A DNA stretch of 64,000 nt, taken from Isoetes taiwanensis. Its lineage: Eukaryota > Streptophyta > Lycopodiopsida > Isoetales > Isoetaceae. Position 1 is the stretch's first letter. The number at the start of each line of letters is the position of its first letter. The notes under the pieces were generated by a model, which saw only the letters and a list, made by a program, of their open reading frames with translations, did not search any database and had not been told where the DNA came from. The DNA lies in NCBI GenBank assembly GCA_021234155.1, contig JAJEKV010000047.1, positions 2,344,494 to 2,408,493 on the forward strand, written 5' to 3'. The translations under genes and the position numbers were made by a program. Positions 11,607 to 23,670 of the stretch are shown in pieces.

Positions 11607-13881
11607 TATTGGATTTTTTTTTTGAAGAACTGTGTCATCAATATATTAAAAGAATGGTAATGTTACAAAGCAAGTGAGGAGGAAGGAGAACTGCCCCAAA
11701 GAGACAGCGATACCTCGACACTCCACAACAAACTCACAGAAAAACTGCAACTCTACTGCTGTACAAACCGACCATCACCATCTACAACACCCAAGAAGTC
11801 CCGCCAAATGGCAAACTTCCGCTCTACTAATCCCGGGAACACCAGAAAGCTTTGAAATAGCTTGTACCTGAGTCGAGGAATCAGAGAGGCTGAAGGCTGC
11901 TGAATCCCCTGAAAGATCCACAATCGCCGCCGCTTCCAAATCAGCCACACCAACCAAGCCCGACGACGGATGCAGGTTTTGCCCGCAAAGAGCGGCCAAG
12001 CACCATGATACACATGAAGCAAAGAATCTGCTGGCTAGTCAATCTCACCGGGGACAGCCCTAACCCAATCGGGCAGCCTGCAAGTGAGGGCATAGAACCG
12101 CACAATGCTCCACAGCCTCGGCGATGAAGGCCACAACAAAGAGAGGGCTCACACCGGCTTAAACCGACTCACAAGGGCATTCACCCAGATCATACGGTGC
12201 ACCACCGCCACGAAGCACCCTAACCCCGGTGGGGAAGTGAGCTCCATGTCCCGCCCAAACCGAAGCGCCATCGAGAACCCGAAGCCGCAGAGACCACTTG
12301 CCCGAAGGGGCAAAGGTGTCATGAATAGCCAGCACCCGGTAACAAGACCGCACAAAACAAGAAGACACAACATCCGGATGAACCCTCCAAACCTGCACCA
12401 CCACATCATCCTGAGGGACTATAGGTATATGTAGCGGAATACTCCCCGCCACTTGTTCCCAGATAGCCCGGTCACTGCCCCTCAGGCGAAAGCGAGCTCG
12501 AAAGAACTCCCACGAAGCTAGCTGACCACCCCAATACCAATCCTCCAAGGTGAGCACAGCAGCTCGCCTCCAACGGGCCTGCGTCCGAGCATGCACGGTG
12601 GCAACCAAGGGCAAGTGCACAGGGGGTAGAGGAACCCACAAGAAAGGAGAAGAGTGGTGATAAACTGAGGCATAATCTAGCTGGAAGAGCACACGCACAT
12701 GATCCCAAGCCCGCAACACCCCCGTGAGAAAAGGGGATGCATGTGGGAAAGGCCGGAGACCATACAACAGTGCCCAGGGCAACTCCACATGCACAGACGG
12801 CTTCCCAAATGCCACACAATGGCGAAGAGACTTAACAACAGCGCCGCACCCGGAGAAGATGCTCCATCCTGCAGAATCATTCAGGAGTCTCCAAATGAAC
12901 TTTGAAATAAGCACTTTGCTCTGCAGTAAGAAGTCCATCATACCCAGACCACCTGCCCATTTTGGCAGGATGCACTTCGACCAAGCCACCTTAACCATAG
13001 CACCTTCCTCAGTACCTGCCCAAATAAAGTTCCGAACTATTGCAATGAGCTCACGCACTTTGATCTGTAGTGCTAGCAGTAAGGATGCCATATAAACATG
13101 GGTACTACTAAGGACTGACTTGGCCACCGTAATGCGACCTGCAAGAGACAACTTAGCAGTGGACTACCAGAACAAGTGCTTCTCCAAACCCCTAATGATC
13201 TCCTCCCATGCAGCCCCCATAGTAACATGGATGCCAACTGGAATCCCCAACAACTTGATGGCCTGTCCATGCGCAAGTAATTTCCATGGATAATCGTGAA
13301 CACATGCCGGAGCCGGATTATCCAATGTCCACAAAGCTGTACACTTCTGCCACCCCACAAGAATACCGGAAGCCAGTGAAAAAGTGTCTAAAAGCCATTT
13401 TGGCAACAACAAGATTCTCATCATTAGCGACTATGAAGAGGAACGTATCGTCTGCATATTGATTGCAAACCTCTTATGTGCCGTCCTCCATTGCAAGACC
13501 ATGGAGAAGTCCCTCTGTCGTTGCAATGGTGAATAACTGTGACAAAGCCTCTGCAACAATTATGAAAAGCAATGGTGCTAAAGGGCATCCTTGGCGAATA
13601 CCACGACCGAGTGAAAAGGCATGTGACGACTCACCATGGAACAAGACAGTCGCCCGAGCAGAGATATGCAGCTTCATAATATCTGATGTGAATTGTTCCC
13701 CAAATTCCAGTCTTAGCATACAACGACGCATGAATTCCCAGCTGACACTGTCATAAGCTTTTGCAAAATCAAGCTTAAGGTATACAACTGGAAGGTTTTG
13801 CCTACGTGCCCAATAAATTCCCTCGTAAACAGCAGCAACATGATTCAAAATGCACCGTTTTGGAAGACTCTCCTGGTTCAC
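11607..13881 (-). mobile_element. LINE B: 5'-truncated ORF2 with poly-A end
   Basis: Reading leftward, the copy begins at about 13881 in the RT palm. YLKLDFAKAYDSVSWEFM carries the first catalytic Asp, RQGCPLAPLLF is the GxP motif, and the catalytic YADD block falls in a short frame-broken interval before 13424. It then gives thumb and tail text (13424-13164 and 13151-12159: LAGRITVAKSVL, FIWAGTEEG, WAGGLGMMDF). The 3' UTR ends at 11607-11616 in an A-run on the minus strand, directly after a GACACAGTTCTTC motif. The frame changes near 13440 and 13160. Its tail is only moderately similar to the LINE A tail at the protein level, so it is a different lineage. Catalytic motifs are recognisable, but the copy is truncated and frame-broken. 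Confidence 0.88.
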
Positions 13882-14622
13882 GCCTTCTTAGACAAGCTCT
13901 TGGTCACTGTATCCCTCTAGGCAAGAAGGCTGTCAAACCAGTCCTACCTTGGGCTTTATTTCAGACTCTGCAGCCTTTTCCAAGCGCTTCTCCATTTTTG
14001 CGTGGCTTGTTGGTAGCATGGGAGGCAATCAGACATCTTTTCTGGCCATGCCCCTCTATCCACACCCTATTGGAGACTCCATGGTGGTGGGCACCACTGC
14101 CTCCAGACCCCTCAGCACCTCCATTGGCAGCCTCAGTTCATCCCCTTACACAGAGACGATGGGTTCTTGCAGGTGTTGTCTCTGTTCAAGCATGGTATGA
14201 GGAGGGTCACCTACTGTCTTGGCCTGAATTTCAGGCAAAGTTCCACCTCTCTCGTTGGGATGTATCTCTATGAGAGAAGGTCGCAGAAAATTTGCCTCTC
14301 ATAGTGCAAGTTGGTGCTGCTGAAAGGGTGCCATGGGACTGTCATGAAAATATTCACAAAGGCAAGCAATTTGTCAGATCAGTATATCGCCTTCTTTTAG
14401 CACCACAACCCCTCCAGTTGCCAGATGGGTGGCACCTACATGTTCCACAGCCCACTTTGTGTCGTACATGGCGATGGCTTTGGGATAGGTTGCTCCACCC
14501 TAAAGTCTCTGTACTGTGGTGGCAGGTTATCCACAGGTGCCTGCGGGTTAATGCCTTTCGGCATCGCTATGATCCTCGCATATCTGCAGTATGCCCGCTC
14601 TGCCTCTCGGACGTTGAGACTC
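13858..14622 (+). pseudogene. LINE A ORF2 C-terminal region up to the LTR insertion point
   Basis: From LEDSPGSRLLRQ onward the plus strand gives the post-RT tail of a LINE ORF2: PWALFQTLQPFPSASPFLRG, then WRWLWDRLLHPKVSVLWWQV, then the first half of the zf-RVT zinc-binding motif, CPLCLSDVET. A stop interrupts the frame near 14270. The LTR retrotransposon begins at 14623 inside the zf-RVT codons; the matching second half (HCLFDC) is at 63677. The first about 25 bases overlap LINE B sequence read on the other strand, so the 13858 junction contains shared bases. Confidence 0.9.
14618..14622. repeat. Left target-site duplication GACTC
   Basis: GACTC immediately precedes the TGTGACGT end of the LTR. 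The same five bases follow the other LTR end at 63672-63676. Removing one copy restores continuous LINE A codons. Confidence 0.95.
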
Positions 14623-16226
14623 TGTGACGTCCCCTACTCCTTATACGATGCCCACATCGTATTCGAAGGAGGAGCATTCCCCCTGGCAGCTACACTGACA
14701 GGGGCCACCCACCTGACTCTACTCCCATCGGGATGAGCCAGCAAGGGAAGAATGGATGTGTCATTCACCCGTCTTCCATCGGGTCGACCTATCTGCGGAA
14801 GCGTGAATAAATAAACGTGAGCACAACTAACAGTAAACAAATACAAGTACCTCGAGAGGTGAATACAATACAACATCACAGAGATAGCAATACCATAGAA
14901 ATAACATCATCACATAACATAAATAACAAGAGGGGAGATCCTACCCAGGGCTCAGACTCCAGGGGGATGACTGACGGCTAGGGTCTCCAGAGTTCATTGC
15001 AGACAGAATTCATGGCAATGGATTTGGCTGGCATAGAACATGGCTTAGGGTAGTCCACTCCATCCGCCCCTCCCGTGCACACTTTGCAGAGTAGGCTGAA
15101 AAGCGTTGGGACTTGGCCGTAGCCTGCCGGGTGAATAGCCAGAGGGGCTACTACTACTGGGTTGCATCTCCCCAGCCCCGATGAGGCAGGAAGAGAGTTG
15201 CCTCCCCTCCGGAGGTATCCATGCTCATCACAGCGGCTAGAGGGCCTTTGCCCTTATTCGACTTGAACTCTTTGGAAGGTCATATTCACCACCCCGCAGT
15301 GTCGAGCTCATGCCTTGCCCACACGCGGTGACAAGCCATTAAGCCTAGCCCACGAGACCCCCGATAGGCCTTACTACCCGGAGGGGTCAGTCCGTGATGA
15401 GACAAGTTCCTCCTTATCAACCGGCCTAGCCCCCTTCACCCACAACCCAGCGGGTTCACGCATCGGCGGGCATATAATTGGGAACTAGTGGTGCTACCTA
15501 GGATCATCGCTACACGGCTTTAGGTCTCTACCCCCTTCCCAATACATGGAGATCCGCAGAGTGAAGTACATACAACATCACAGAACTGAAATAGAGAATA
15601 TCATCTAATCTATCTACCTAAACAGCGAGTTAGGTTCCTTAGTTAGGGCTTATGATCTCGGGATCTATAAGGCCTCTAGAGTTGATCTAACATACTAAAC
15701 CAGCCTATTGCCTTGCCCAAAGGCGGCTTTGCACAAAGAACAACTAGATACTGCTCCTTGACCCGCTCCCGACCCTCGGAATGCGTCCATGCTCCCGATC
15801 TCTTTGAAGATGGTCGCTAATCGATGTCTGTTGTGCAAATCCGGCTTTTCGGGAGCTCAAAACAATGCGGATTGAAGTCCATACTTGGCGAAATGGCTCA
15901 AGAGAACCCGAACTTCGAGAGAGGAAAGGAGCTCTAGGAAAAACCCTAAAATGCAAAGAGAAGAAAGGTTTAGGGTTTAAGGGGAAAGCCCTTTTATAGA
16001 AACCCTTAGGGTTAGGTTAGATATTGGCCAAATGGGATTTAGCCATTTGGCAATGGGGTCCATGGGGTTATTAATTGTGTATGTTTATTTAACATGCACA
16101 ACATTCAATGTTGCCCCCTAGGTGCAACCCTATACGTCTCGCAAGTACATGTCATCCGTGTGATGTATGCGGGTGACGATGGCAAAGATATAATATCGTG
16201 GGGGTATATTATGTTGGAACGTCACA
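14623..16226 (-). repeat. 3' LTR (left copy)
   Basis: About 1604 bp, colinear with 62080-63671. Shared landmarks include the CCCCTACTCCTTAT start, a long identical stretch around the TACCTCGAGAGGTGAATAC segment, the ATCATCTAATCTATCTACC segment, and the terminal TATATTATGTTGGAACGTCACA. Differences are mostly 1-6 base indels or substitutions in GC-rich stretches. Outer ends are TG and CA. The minus frame at 15744-15956 lies inside the LTR and has no counterpart motif; I do not call it a gene. Confidence 0.95.
15990..15999 (-). promoter_or_regulatory. LTR TATA box (3' LTR copy)
   Basis: On the minus strand CTATAAAAGG sits between two telo-box-like stretches (AAACCCTTAGGG upstream, TTTAGGGTTT downstream). 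The same arrangement is present in the 5' LTR. A TSS about 25-30 bases further left on the plus map is expected from plant promoters; this is inference. Confidence 0.6.
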
Positions 16227-16242
16227 TTCTCTCCACCTTGAC
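16227..16242 (-). promoter_or_regulatory. Polypurine tract
   Basis: On the minus strand, AAGGTGGAGAGAA lies immediately before TGTGACGT, the start of the 3' LTR. A purine tract at this exact position primes plus-strand DNA synthesis in LTR retrotransposons, and it fixes the orientation of the element. Confidence 0.8.
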
Positions 16243-17099
16243 TTGATGCTGTCCTCAGCATCACGCGTCTCCCCACCTTGGAAACCCTGCAATCACATTT
16301 AATACACATAGGATGTATAGCAAAATTACCCCAAGGTAATATTTAAGTTTTAATTTCTATAACACATCCTTGTTTAATATCATACTATGGTAAGGGAGTC
16401 TTTCACCCTCTTACTTTATCATCTATTATTATTCACAAAATTTTATAGCTTACACCATTATTATTATTAACATAGTTCCAAAATTTCCTACTTAAGGTTC
16501 CACATCGTTTCCTTACAACACATCGTGACAAAATTATGTGTTGCAAGTCTTTGCAGTGTGACCTTCCTCCCGTAGACTCCCTATTGGCTGCTTGAGGTCC
16601 ACACTACGCTAGCATACATTTAATTATTATAGATATTGGTTGTTAGGGAACCACCCATTAAATACAATTATATGGATGCAAGGCATATCTCCCGGCATAG
16701 GAAGATTATGTTTCTTCCATCATGGCCGTGGAGACAGCGCCCTATCATGCCTATATGCCACTCATGCCTACACCTGTAGTTGGCCAACGTGGGAGATAGG
16801 GTCCTTCCCGTATATGGGGCGTGAAGGGCCCTCCCCGTAGGCATTGACTAGAGGTGCTTTTCCTATCATGCATTCCTGAATGACCTCTTATCTCTCGAGG
16901 TCGTGTACTTCCGTGGGACAGAAGTAGACCTTCTAATCTACCTCCCAACTCGTGCAAGCAAAACCGCGGTCATGCCTACAATGACATTACACCACGTCCT
17001 AGAGATCACCGTAGTGGTCTCATCATCGGTAACAACGCATGCAACCCGTACCTAGCATAGGCTGCATGCGTAGATTAATCTTAGCTACACATGAAATTT
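16243..17099 (-). other. Element 3' untranslated region, no gene
   Basis: AT-rich sequence between the polypurine tract and the chromodomain remnant. It starts with a CCACCTTGACTTGATG / CTGTCCTCAGCATCA segment of the kind that flanks chromovirus 3' LTRs. No coding frame is credible. Confidence 0.5.
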
Positions 17100-17620
17100 A
17101 ATCTAAACCCAAATCGACATGCCTGAGCCGATTTCTTGGGTGTCGATGTCGATTACTTCGGTGACGAGCCGACCATTGCATTGCTCCATGAGTTGCGGGT
17201 ACTGCTTCTCAAGATCTATTTGTAGTGCCCACGTAGCATCTTCCACTTGTGAGTGTCTCTTTCACTGGGTATTGGACGATTGAGATCTTCTTATCTTCTT
17301 ATAGGATCTGACAAGAAGAACCTCTGGAACAATCTCAAGGTGATCGCCCATTGTTTCCAGTAACTTTGGTCTCTCCAGTACTTCCTCTGGATTAGGAATG
17401 TGTTTCTTTAGGGGACTTACCTGGAAAACACTATGGATCTTTAAGTGTGCTGGCAGGTCCAACTTACAGGATTGGTTACCTACTCTTTTGGTTATCCTGA
17501 ATTGTCCAGCCCACCTTGGAGCAAGCTTCTTGCAATTGTCGATGATCAGAGCTTGGTGATCTTTGATGTCGCCGATGCGAGCTTCAGACTAAACCATCGA
17601 TGCGAGCTTCATCTATGCAA
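17100..17620 (-). pseudogene. Ty3/gypsy integrase C terminus and chromodomain remnant
   Basis: Minus-strand text beginning near 17545 reads KLAPRWAGQFRITKRVG, LDLPAHLKIHSVFQVSPLKK and EVLERPKLLETMG. This is the standard end of plant Ty3/gypsy integrase, where a KIHPVFHVSLLK-like motif precedes the tail. Further on, after an in-frame stop near 17260, VEDATWALQIDLEKQYPQL corresponds to the second half of a chromodomain (EATWE...L...YP.L). Chromodomains steer integration of chromoviruses to marked chromatin. Upstream integrase core motifs are not visible, because the sequence beyond 17620 decays into AT-rich non-coding text. Confidence 0.85.
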
Positions 17621-19560
17621 TTGTCGATGCAGAGCTTGTCGCTATGCTCTTCTGCCGGCCTCTTGCTGCTAGAGGATATCTTTGTACTTCCTCCACCAAC
17701 TGTTGCACGTCGGCTAGCATCCATTAACGTCTTAAATAAACATTACATTCTTGGACCCCTGCATGATCCTGCTGGACTTCCCTAATGCATGCAATTATAT
17801 TAATTACCTTACGGTAATATTCTTATATTAGCATTATAGTAGTATTGGATATATTGCTTCCAATAGTATTATATTTAACTAACTATTATATGATAACGTT
17901 ACGACCTTTAAGATATGTCATCATACGATTATCGATGCCATACTTAGTTTGAAACGTATTTTAATTGTTTATCATATGGCTAGGATTTATATCATCAGAT
18001 CCAAGTGTTGAGCGTATGACTCTCGCTCGCTACTTGGTTGGTGATGTATCAACCTTACATGTATATACTTTATATTTGCTATACTTATGGAAAGATAGAC
18101 AAATTCTTATTATATTTGTCGGGGATCCTATGAAAGTTACTTAAATGCCTTTGGAAGGAATTACATCCTTGCTAAGGTTTAACTAAGATTTTATGTAATT
18201 ATTATCTTACTTTATCTCGATCTTTGAGATATCTACACAAGACAAAACTATCTATGCAGGCTATTATGAACATATAATTTATCAACAAGGCATTAAAGCT
18301 TATGATACATGCCATCATGGAGTGCTATCGATGCCCTGCATGATAACATATTTAAGATTATATAATTTATGTAGTTATATGGGGTTGACAACCCTGAATA
18401 ATTTAATTAAGAGCTAGGCTACTAGCTCATTCCTAGAAGCGAATGCAAACAATAGATCATGGCGTAAGAAATTTATGCAAAGCCTCTCCCCACCTTAGTT
18501 GTCGCACCCGCTAGGGCTAGAATACATCTCCCCATTGAGTCGGTGTCGACTAATTTGGAGACGACTTGGCCGTTGCATTGCTTCCATTGATTCGCTCCCC
18601 TGCTTTGGTGCAGTTGGTTACCGCATTAATCTTGCATGCTGAAGGACACATAGACATTAAGCATCTATCCATCGTACGCTCTATGTGCTTTGGCTACTTG
18701 CGAAGGGAACTCTATTCTAAGGGTCGACTACTTGGATGGCGATTCAACCCCTAAGATGTAGGTAGGTTCAGTCCTAAGATTGAGCCCCCTCCCACTTTCT
18801 TCATAAGAAAGTGGTCCTACACCTCAATGTATCCTATCCCCTTAATTGATGTTGTCATAACATCTTAGCTATTCTATTTACCTTAAGAGGTTATATGCTT
18901 CTTACCTAACACATTAATTTACTAGCCTTAGCTAACATATTTAATCATCTATGATGGATGCAGCCATCATGTTTAACATATCTATCCCTAAGCGATGAGT
19001 TATTGAATTATTTAGAACAATTCTAAATTGCAAGGTTTTATTATCATGACAATTCTTTTTGCCTCAAGAGACTATGTGATTAATATGTTTCTTATTTCTC
19101 GATGTGCCTTTCATGTGCTATTTAATTTTATATTCTAAATATCCCCCTTTCTTAGTTATTTACTCTCTTGGAATATTCCTATCAATTGAATTGATGACAT
19201 CATAACAAGTTGGCCGGACTTGTTAGATTACTTCTTTTCATTCGATTGGATTATTCCTTGGAGGTACTAGCTTTATACATGGTCAACAATTATCCTAATA
19301 GTGATCCCTTCTTAGCGAGGTGATCAGTCTCACCAAGTGGTTTCAATATGTTGGATGTCTGTTAACAATCATGTATAATTTTAGTTACTCCTATGCATTT
19401 CCTTCCTAATTGTTGACGCTTAGCTCAACTTGGGTCAATCCTTTCACGAGAAAATCTGGAAATGCCTTCCACTCCCATTATGGATGTCATCATCCATAAG
19501 CCTATCATACTATATGATCATCTATAAGACTATATGATCGTAGCTCCTCAATCTTGCTAG
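17621..19560. other. AT-rich decayed interior of the LTR element
   Basis: No open frame of note on either strand. The base composition, with many TTATAT and TTAATT words and few CG-rich blocks, suggests long decay, perhaps by cytosine deamination. The integrase core, RNase H and RT would be expected here in an intact copy but I cannot recognise any. Confidence 0.5.
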
Positions 19561-19564
19561 CAGC

Positions 19565-21530
19565 TCATCCACTCGCTACCTTCTTGAGGGTAACGTTCTT
19601 CGAGTTGCTCGAGACTCCGGGCTCCTCCTCGACGTAGAGGCTTCCCATTGCTGGTGGTTTTGATGGCATAGTTGACCACTTGAAATCTTCTATGTTACTT
19701 CCCAAAAGCCTGAAGGTGGTTTCGTTGAGAAACATCTTGGCGGCTAAGGATGCCTCTACATCTGATGTTGTTGTGCCAACTCCATCCTTCGAGTCTTGTA
19801 ACATGTTGATAGACAAGTGTTGAGGATGTTGGTCGCTTCACGCCTTCCAATTGTCCCGCATCTCTTTTCTTTGATCTATTATACTATGAGAGAGAGGGAA
19901 TAACAAGGGGAAATACGCATGCAAGTCATATTGCTTACACTATTATGATTACAAATACTATTAAAGCTATTAGGCTTGATGTCTCCCCTTAAGGTGCCCA
20001 CGTACTCCATGGCGTTGTTGTCGATGTTCCTCCTAGTGCGCTGGTGTTGAAGATCTATATCCTCCTATTTGTACGTCAGCTTGTGCTCGATTGGTAGACT
20101 CTTTGATATTTTTGAGCTCTCCAATATCTGTCAGGTGCGGCACAACTTGCTTCTGCTTCACGTGCTAACTAAGGATGTGACGGTCGTTGATGCTTCGGCG
20201 TTCCAGTCTGCTTCTAAATCTTGTTCTTGGGCAATAATTGCTTCCCCTTCACAATGTCTGAAGATCTTTGGAGGCGCCTCTTGAAGTTGTGCACAATTCC
20301 TTTGGCTAGACTCGTAATTAAGGAGTTATTCTCTTCATCAGTTGCCTTTCGAATTGTCGATCCTTGGGTTCACGAAGTTGCATGCGAGTTGTCGTAGCTT
20401 TGTGAGGTTCTAGCTGATTCGTCGATTCTTTGGCTCGGTTCTCCTATTCGCTTCTCCATCGAGCTTCTCATCGTACCTGTTTGATCTCCTCAATGTGATG
20501 GCTTAGACGTTATCACGATCTTCGTTGCTATGTTGCCTTCTAGTTGCACTTGATCACGCTCCACAGTTTTGGACCTCATGTTGCATCTAAGGAGCTCGTG
20601 GAAGTACTAGCACTCCTTCGTCTTCTGGTTTATGGCCATTGTCCCTCAATACATGTGCATCTTCCTGGTGAGTAAAGCCTCATGACTCTTCTCCATGATT
20701 GGTTTGCTGTCGGGGATGATGTACTCTTATATCTGCGTAGATTGACCCTTGAGTTGAAGTACTTTCTGCCCTAGACCTGCTCGTGTCCTTGAATAGCTTT
20801 GGCTAATGTCTTGAACTCTCTTTTTGTCGAAGGTGCTTTGGTTCTTTGTCCTTGTCGTTAAGGTGTCGAATGCTTCTATCTTGGGCGTTGAGGTCCCTCG
20901 TGTCGGGAGATAAGTTGGGCTTCTTGTCTTCTAATTGTTGGCAGGAGTACTTGACGAAGCCATCACCTAGTTGTTGAATGAGCATGGACATAACCCATTG
21001 TTGTGGCGCCTTTCTTAAGTGTATCTCCATCTGGTGTGCATGTTACAAACATCACCATACAAGGTAGAATTATGGTCGTCGAAGGTTGCCTCCTTAGTTG
21101 GCTCGTTGATGTCGAGTTGTCCCAAAGGAATTCCTCGACGCCTATTGGCTTGAGGTCGTTGTCATAGTTTCGAAGATGTGTGTTCGTTCCTCCTTCATTT
21201 GTTGAGGACACTTTCGTGTCGTTAGTGTTCTTGCTTTGCTACAAGAGGTAAAGTTGCATCCCGAAGATGTCGTCGTGCAAAACCTAGATGGTGCGGCGCT
21301 AGAGATCTTGACATGACTGGTGTTATCTCTCATCTTGACATTGTGCTGGACGAGCGATCTTCTACTTGAGGCCGCTTCTCGAAGTGTCTGGAGTTGAAGC
21401 TTGGCTTAAGCTCTGGTCGTCTCTCTCCTATATTTGCTCTTCCATTTGAGCACTTGCTCTTGGCTATACATGTGGTTCTTTACTTCATCCTTTGGCAGTC
21501 GAAGCGATGGAGTTTCTTGATGCAAACACT
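19565..21530 (-). pseudogene. Decayed coding region, possibly gag/pol of the LTR element
   Basis: Several minus frames (19816-19565, 21030-20803, 21211-20963, 21333-21142) are polar and rich in Ser, Thr, Gln and Lys, and adjacent frames connect with only one- or two-base shifts. Around 20560-20660 a frame reads AINQKTKEC, a stop, then YFHELLRCNMRSKTVERDQV. Composition is GC-richer than the flanks, as expected for former coding sequence. I cannot name a domain, so gag or gag-pol origin is inferred from position and strand only. Confidence 0.4.
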
Positions 21531-21986
21531 AAACCCTAAAACATGATCCTAATTTTGTACTATGTGTTAGCTCCCGATATTTATGATAGACATATCATTA
21601 ATATATATATTCTTATTCCATGGGGGGGCATGTACGTAACATGGGGTCATAGATATATAGAGATTCATCTAGGCCGTCCAGTCAAGAAATAGAAGGTCAT
21701 GATTTCGCCACCTCATGGGGGTGTGTGGGGGCATGCATGGGCATGCACCTCATGTGAACACCGTTGGATAAGAGGAGGTCGAATCATAGCCATTGGTTTA
21801 AAGGTGGGGGAAGACACAAAGAAATTTCACAACAATTAATACGATAGAATACCTGTATGCCATTTATTATGAGATGATGAGGTGGCGAGAATAAGAAAAT
21901 AAAAAAACCCAATTTAGGTTTATTTACACAACGTGGCAAAAGCGCTCACACTATCTCCCCCCGATTGGGGTTATTAAATAAATTAA

Positions 21987-22079
21987 TGGAAACCCTTCCG
22001 GGGTTTTATGTGGAAACCCTTCCGGATTTCCATTGAACCCCGGAAGGGTTTCATATTAGAACCCCGGAAGGGTTTCCAC
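21987..22079. repeat. Palindromic cluster of GGAAACCCTTCCGG units
   Basis: Two forward copies of TGGAAACCCTTCCGG are followed by two reverse-oriented copies (CCGGAAGGGTTTC), so the block folds on itself. The same motif family makes up the block at 25349-25852. Confidence 0.85.
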
Positions 22080-22246
22080 TAAAAATAGATTTTTTTAGGA
22101 AGATATCCGCCATTCATTAATGATAGAATTAAATTCTCAACACCGCTATTTTTGAGGAAGCTTTTTCAGAAAGATTTTTTTTTCTTCCTACGGCTACCTC
22201 TCCGGTGATTTGTAAACCTAATCCCGCGCTTTCTTTCCCTTCCAGA

Positions 22247-23387
22247 ATGTCGAAGCTTTGGAGAACCGCTCACAAAGGAGACGATGTTAGAGAACGGAAG
22301 CACTTAGCTCTTAGGTACATGTTTTTTACATCTTCGACTAGCAGGTGAAATATATGTATGAAATTTCTTGATTAGAGTGTGTTATTTTGTTGTATCAGAT
22401 CATACCGTTGTGTAGAATAATGGCTTAAGATATAGCATGTGCGGGAGCAAAACTGTTGCAGATGTTAGGTTTTTTAAAGGGCTTCAGCTGTAACCGGATC
22501 TGCAACCGGATTGGAGTTGGCATTTTGAGCCTCCTTGGAGGTATGCTAGGATTCGTCATGCACCTTGTTCTTGAACTCATGGTTTGGATATTTTCCCTTG
22601 GTGCTTTGATTTCCAGCAACTTAGCTTTAGGCTTGAGTAGCCTTTCAATGAGTTACCCATTTTTGAATGTCCAAGCATGCTTTCATGTCTACATTGGAGT
22701 CCTTTGTTAACAGCATTACGATTTTACTTTTGTGCTTTTCGGGATATGAGAGATGTGCTATGAGACCACCTTTTAGTCGTTAGCAACCATAGAGCACTAG
22801 AGTATGAGCTTTGGACCTGTTGAGGCATTCTTTCTGGGTGGTTGAAAATGTAGCTATTTTTTAAGTGCATGTCTAATTTTTCAGAACTTTAGAAAAAAAA
22901 GGGGTGCCATCTGATCCTGCAACCGATACTGCATGGCAACATTTTATTTGTTGTATCTATCTTTCTTGCATAATACAAGGATTGAAGCTGCTGTTCTTGA
23001 GTTTGTCTGCTCAAATATTTCATATGTAGTGCCAATCAGGAGCTATTTGATTTACTAACGGTTAATCCTGCGATTAACCGTTAATCGGCAGGAGCTATGG
23101 CACGGAATTTCTGCTCTATTTTCTAATGGGTTATGGTCCTTTGTGGTTGTGGCAATAATTTCTTTGCTAAGGATTGTGCGCGTTCTTCGGAATCGAAAGG
23201 TAAACCTTTTTGCTTTTACAATTCCTCATTTTGAAAGCCGTTCCTATTGTGTATCACAGGATCAAATAAATTTCAAGAGATCTCAGATCTGTTGGCGACC
23301 CAGAAACAAATTCATCCTGATCCTACTTCTGGGGGAAATCAAGAGGCCAAGCTTAAGATGTTCAATGTAATGAAGCCAGCTGTTTGA
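22247..23387 (+). pseudogene. Captured multi-exon gene fragment of unknown identity
   Basis: The exon structure is persuasive even though I do not recognise the protein. A first exon at 22247-22314 (MSKLWRTAHKGDDVRERKHL...) follows a TTCTTTCCCTTCCAG acceptor and ends at a GTACAT donor. An exon at about 23092-23199 (ELWHGISALFSNGLWSFVVV, then a membrane-like segment ending RIVRVLRNRK) is flanked by an AG acceptor and a GTAAAC donor. A last exon at 23260-23387 gives SDLLATQKQIHPDPTSGG and ends with a TGA, but in a phase that does not match the preceding exon. A hydrophobic frame at 22456-22710 lies between. The phase break and lack of a clear full product indicate a relic, carried with introns and so not a processed copy. 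Confidence 0.5.
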
Positions 23388-23670
23388 ATCCGCGGATCAA
23401 GCAATGAAATTCTCTGCCATTGCAAAAGATTCTGCCGCTCACATATAGGTATCCATCTCTGACTAGTGTTCCTTGAACCTCACTGACATTGTTATCCAGA
23501 AATTGTGGGAAAGCGTAGTATAAGTTATTGGAATAACTAATATTGAGTACACCAGCGATGTATGTATAACAGAAAGTTTCATTGCCATATACAATGGCAT
23601 CGTGAAGTTTCATACTGTTGACTGTTACAAAAAATCCTTCCACTGACATATAGGTTCCCATCCACAACAA
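23362..23670 (-). pseudogene. Possible kelch-type (F-box-associated) exon fragment
   Basis: A 102-codon open minus frame overlaps the end of the preceding plus-strand relic tail to tail. Its text includes DAIVYGNETFCYTYIAGVLN, PQFLDNNVSEVQGTLVRDG and YLYVSGRIFCNGREFHCLIR. The alternation of hydrophobic strands with LVRDGYLYVSG resembles the blade pattern of kelch or F-box-associated propellers, but a GG doublet is lacking. The identification is therefore tentative. No start or splice context fixes the ends. Confidence 0.35.

Noticed and set aside
11753-13095. Plus-strand frames across LINE B
   Set aside because: Shadows of the minus-strand LINE B coding sequence, which has recognisable RT and tail motifs.
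13474-14622. Twin-priming inversion of one LINE to explain the LINE A/B arrangement
   Set aside because: Both strands contain the same C-terminal region with only moderate protein similarity, so two different LINE copies are needed.
15744-15956. 70-codon minus frame in the LTR as an accessory gene
   Set aside because: The right LTR carries indels in the same stretch that do not preserve it, and no motif is present.
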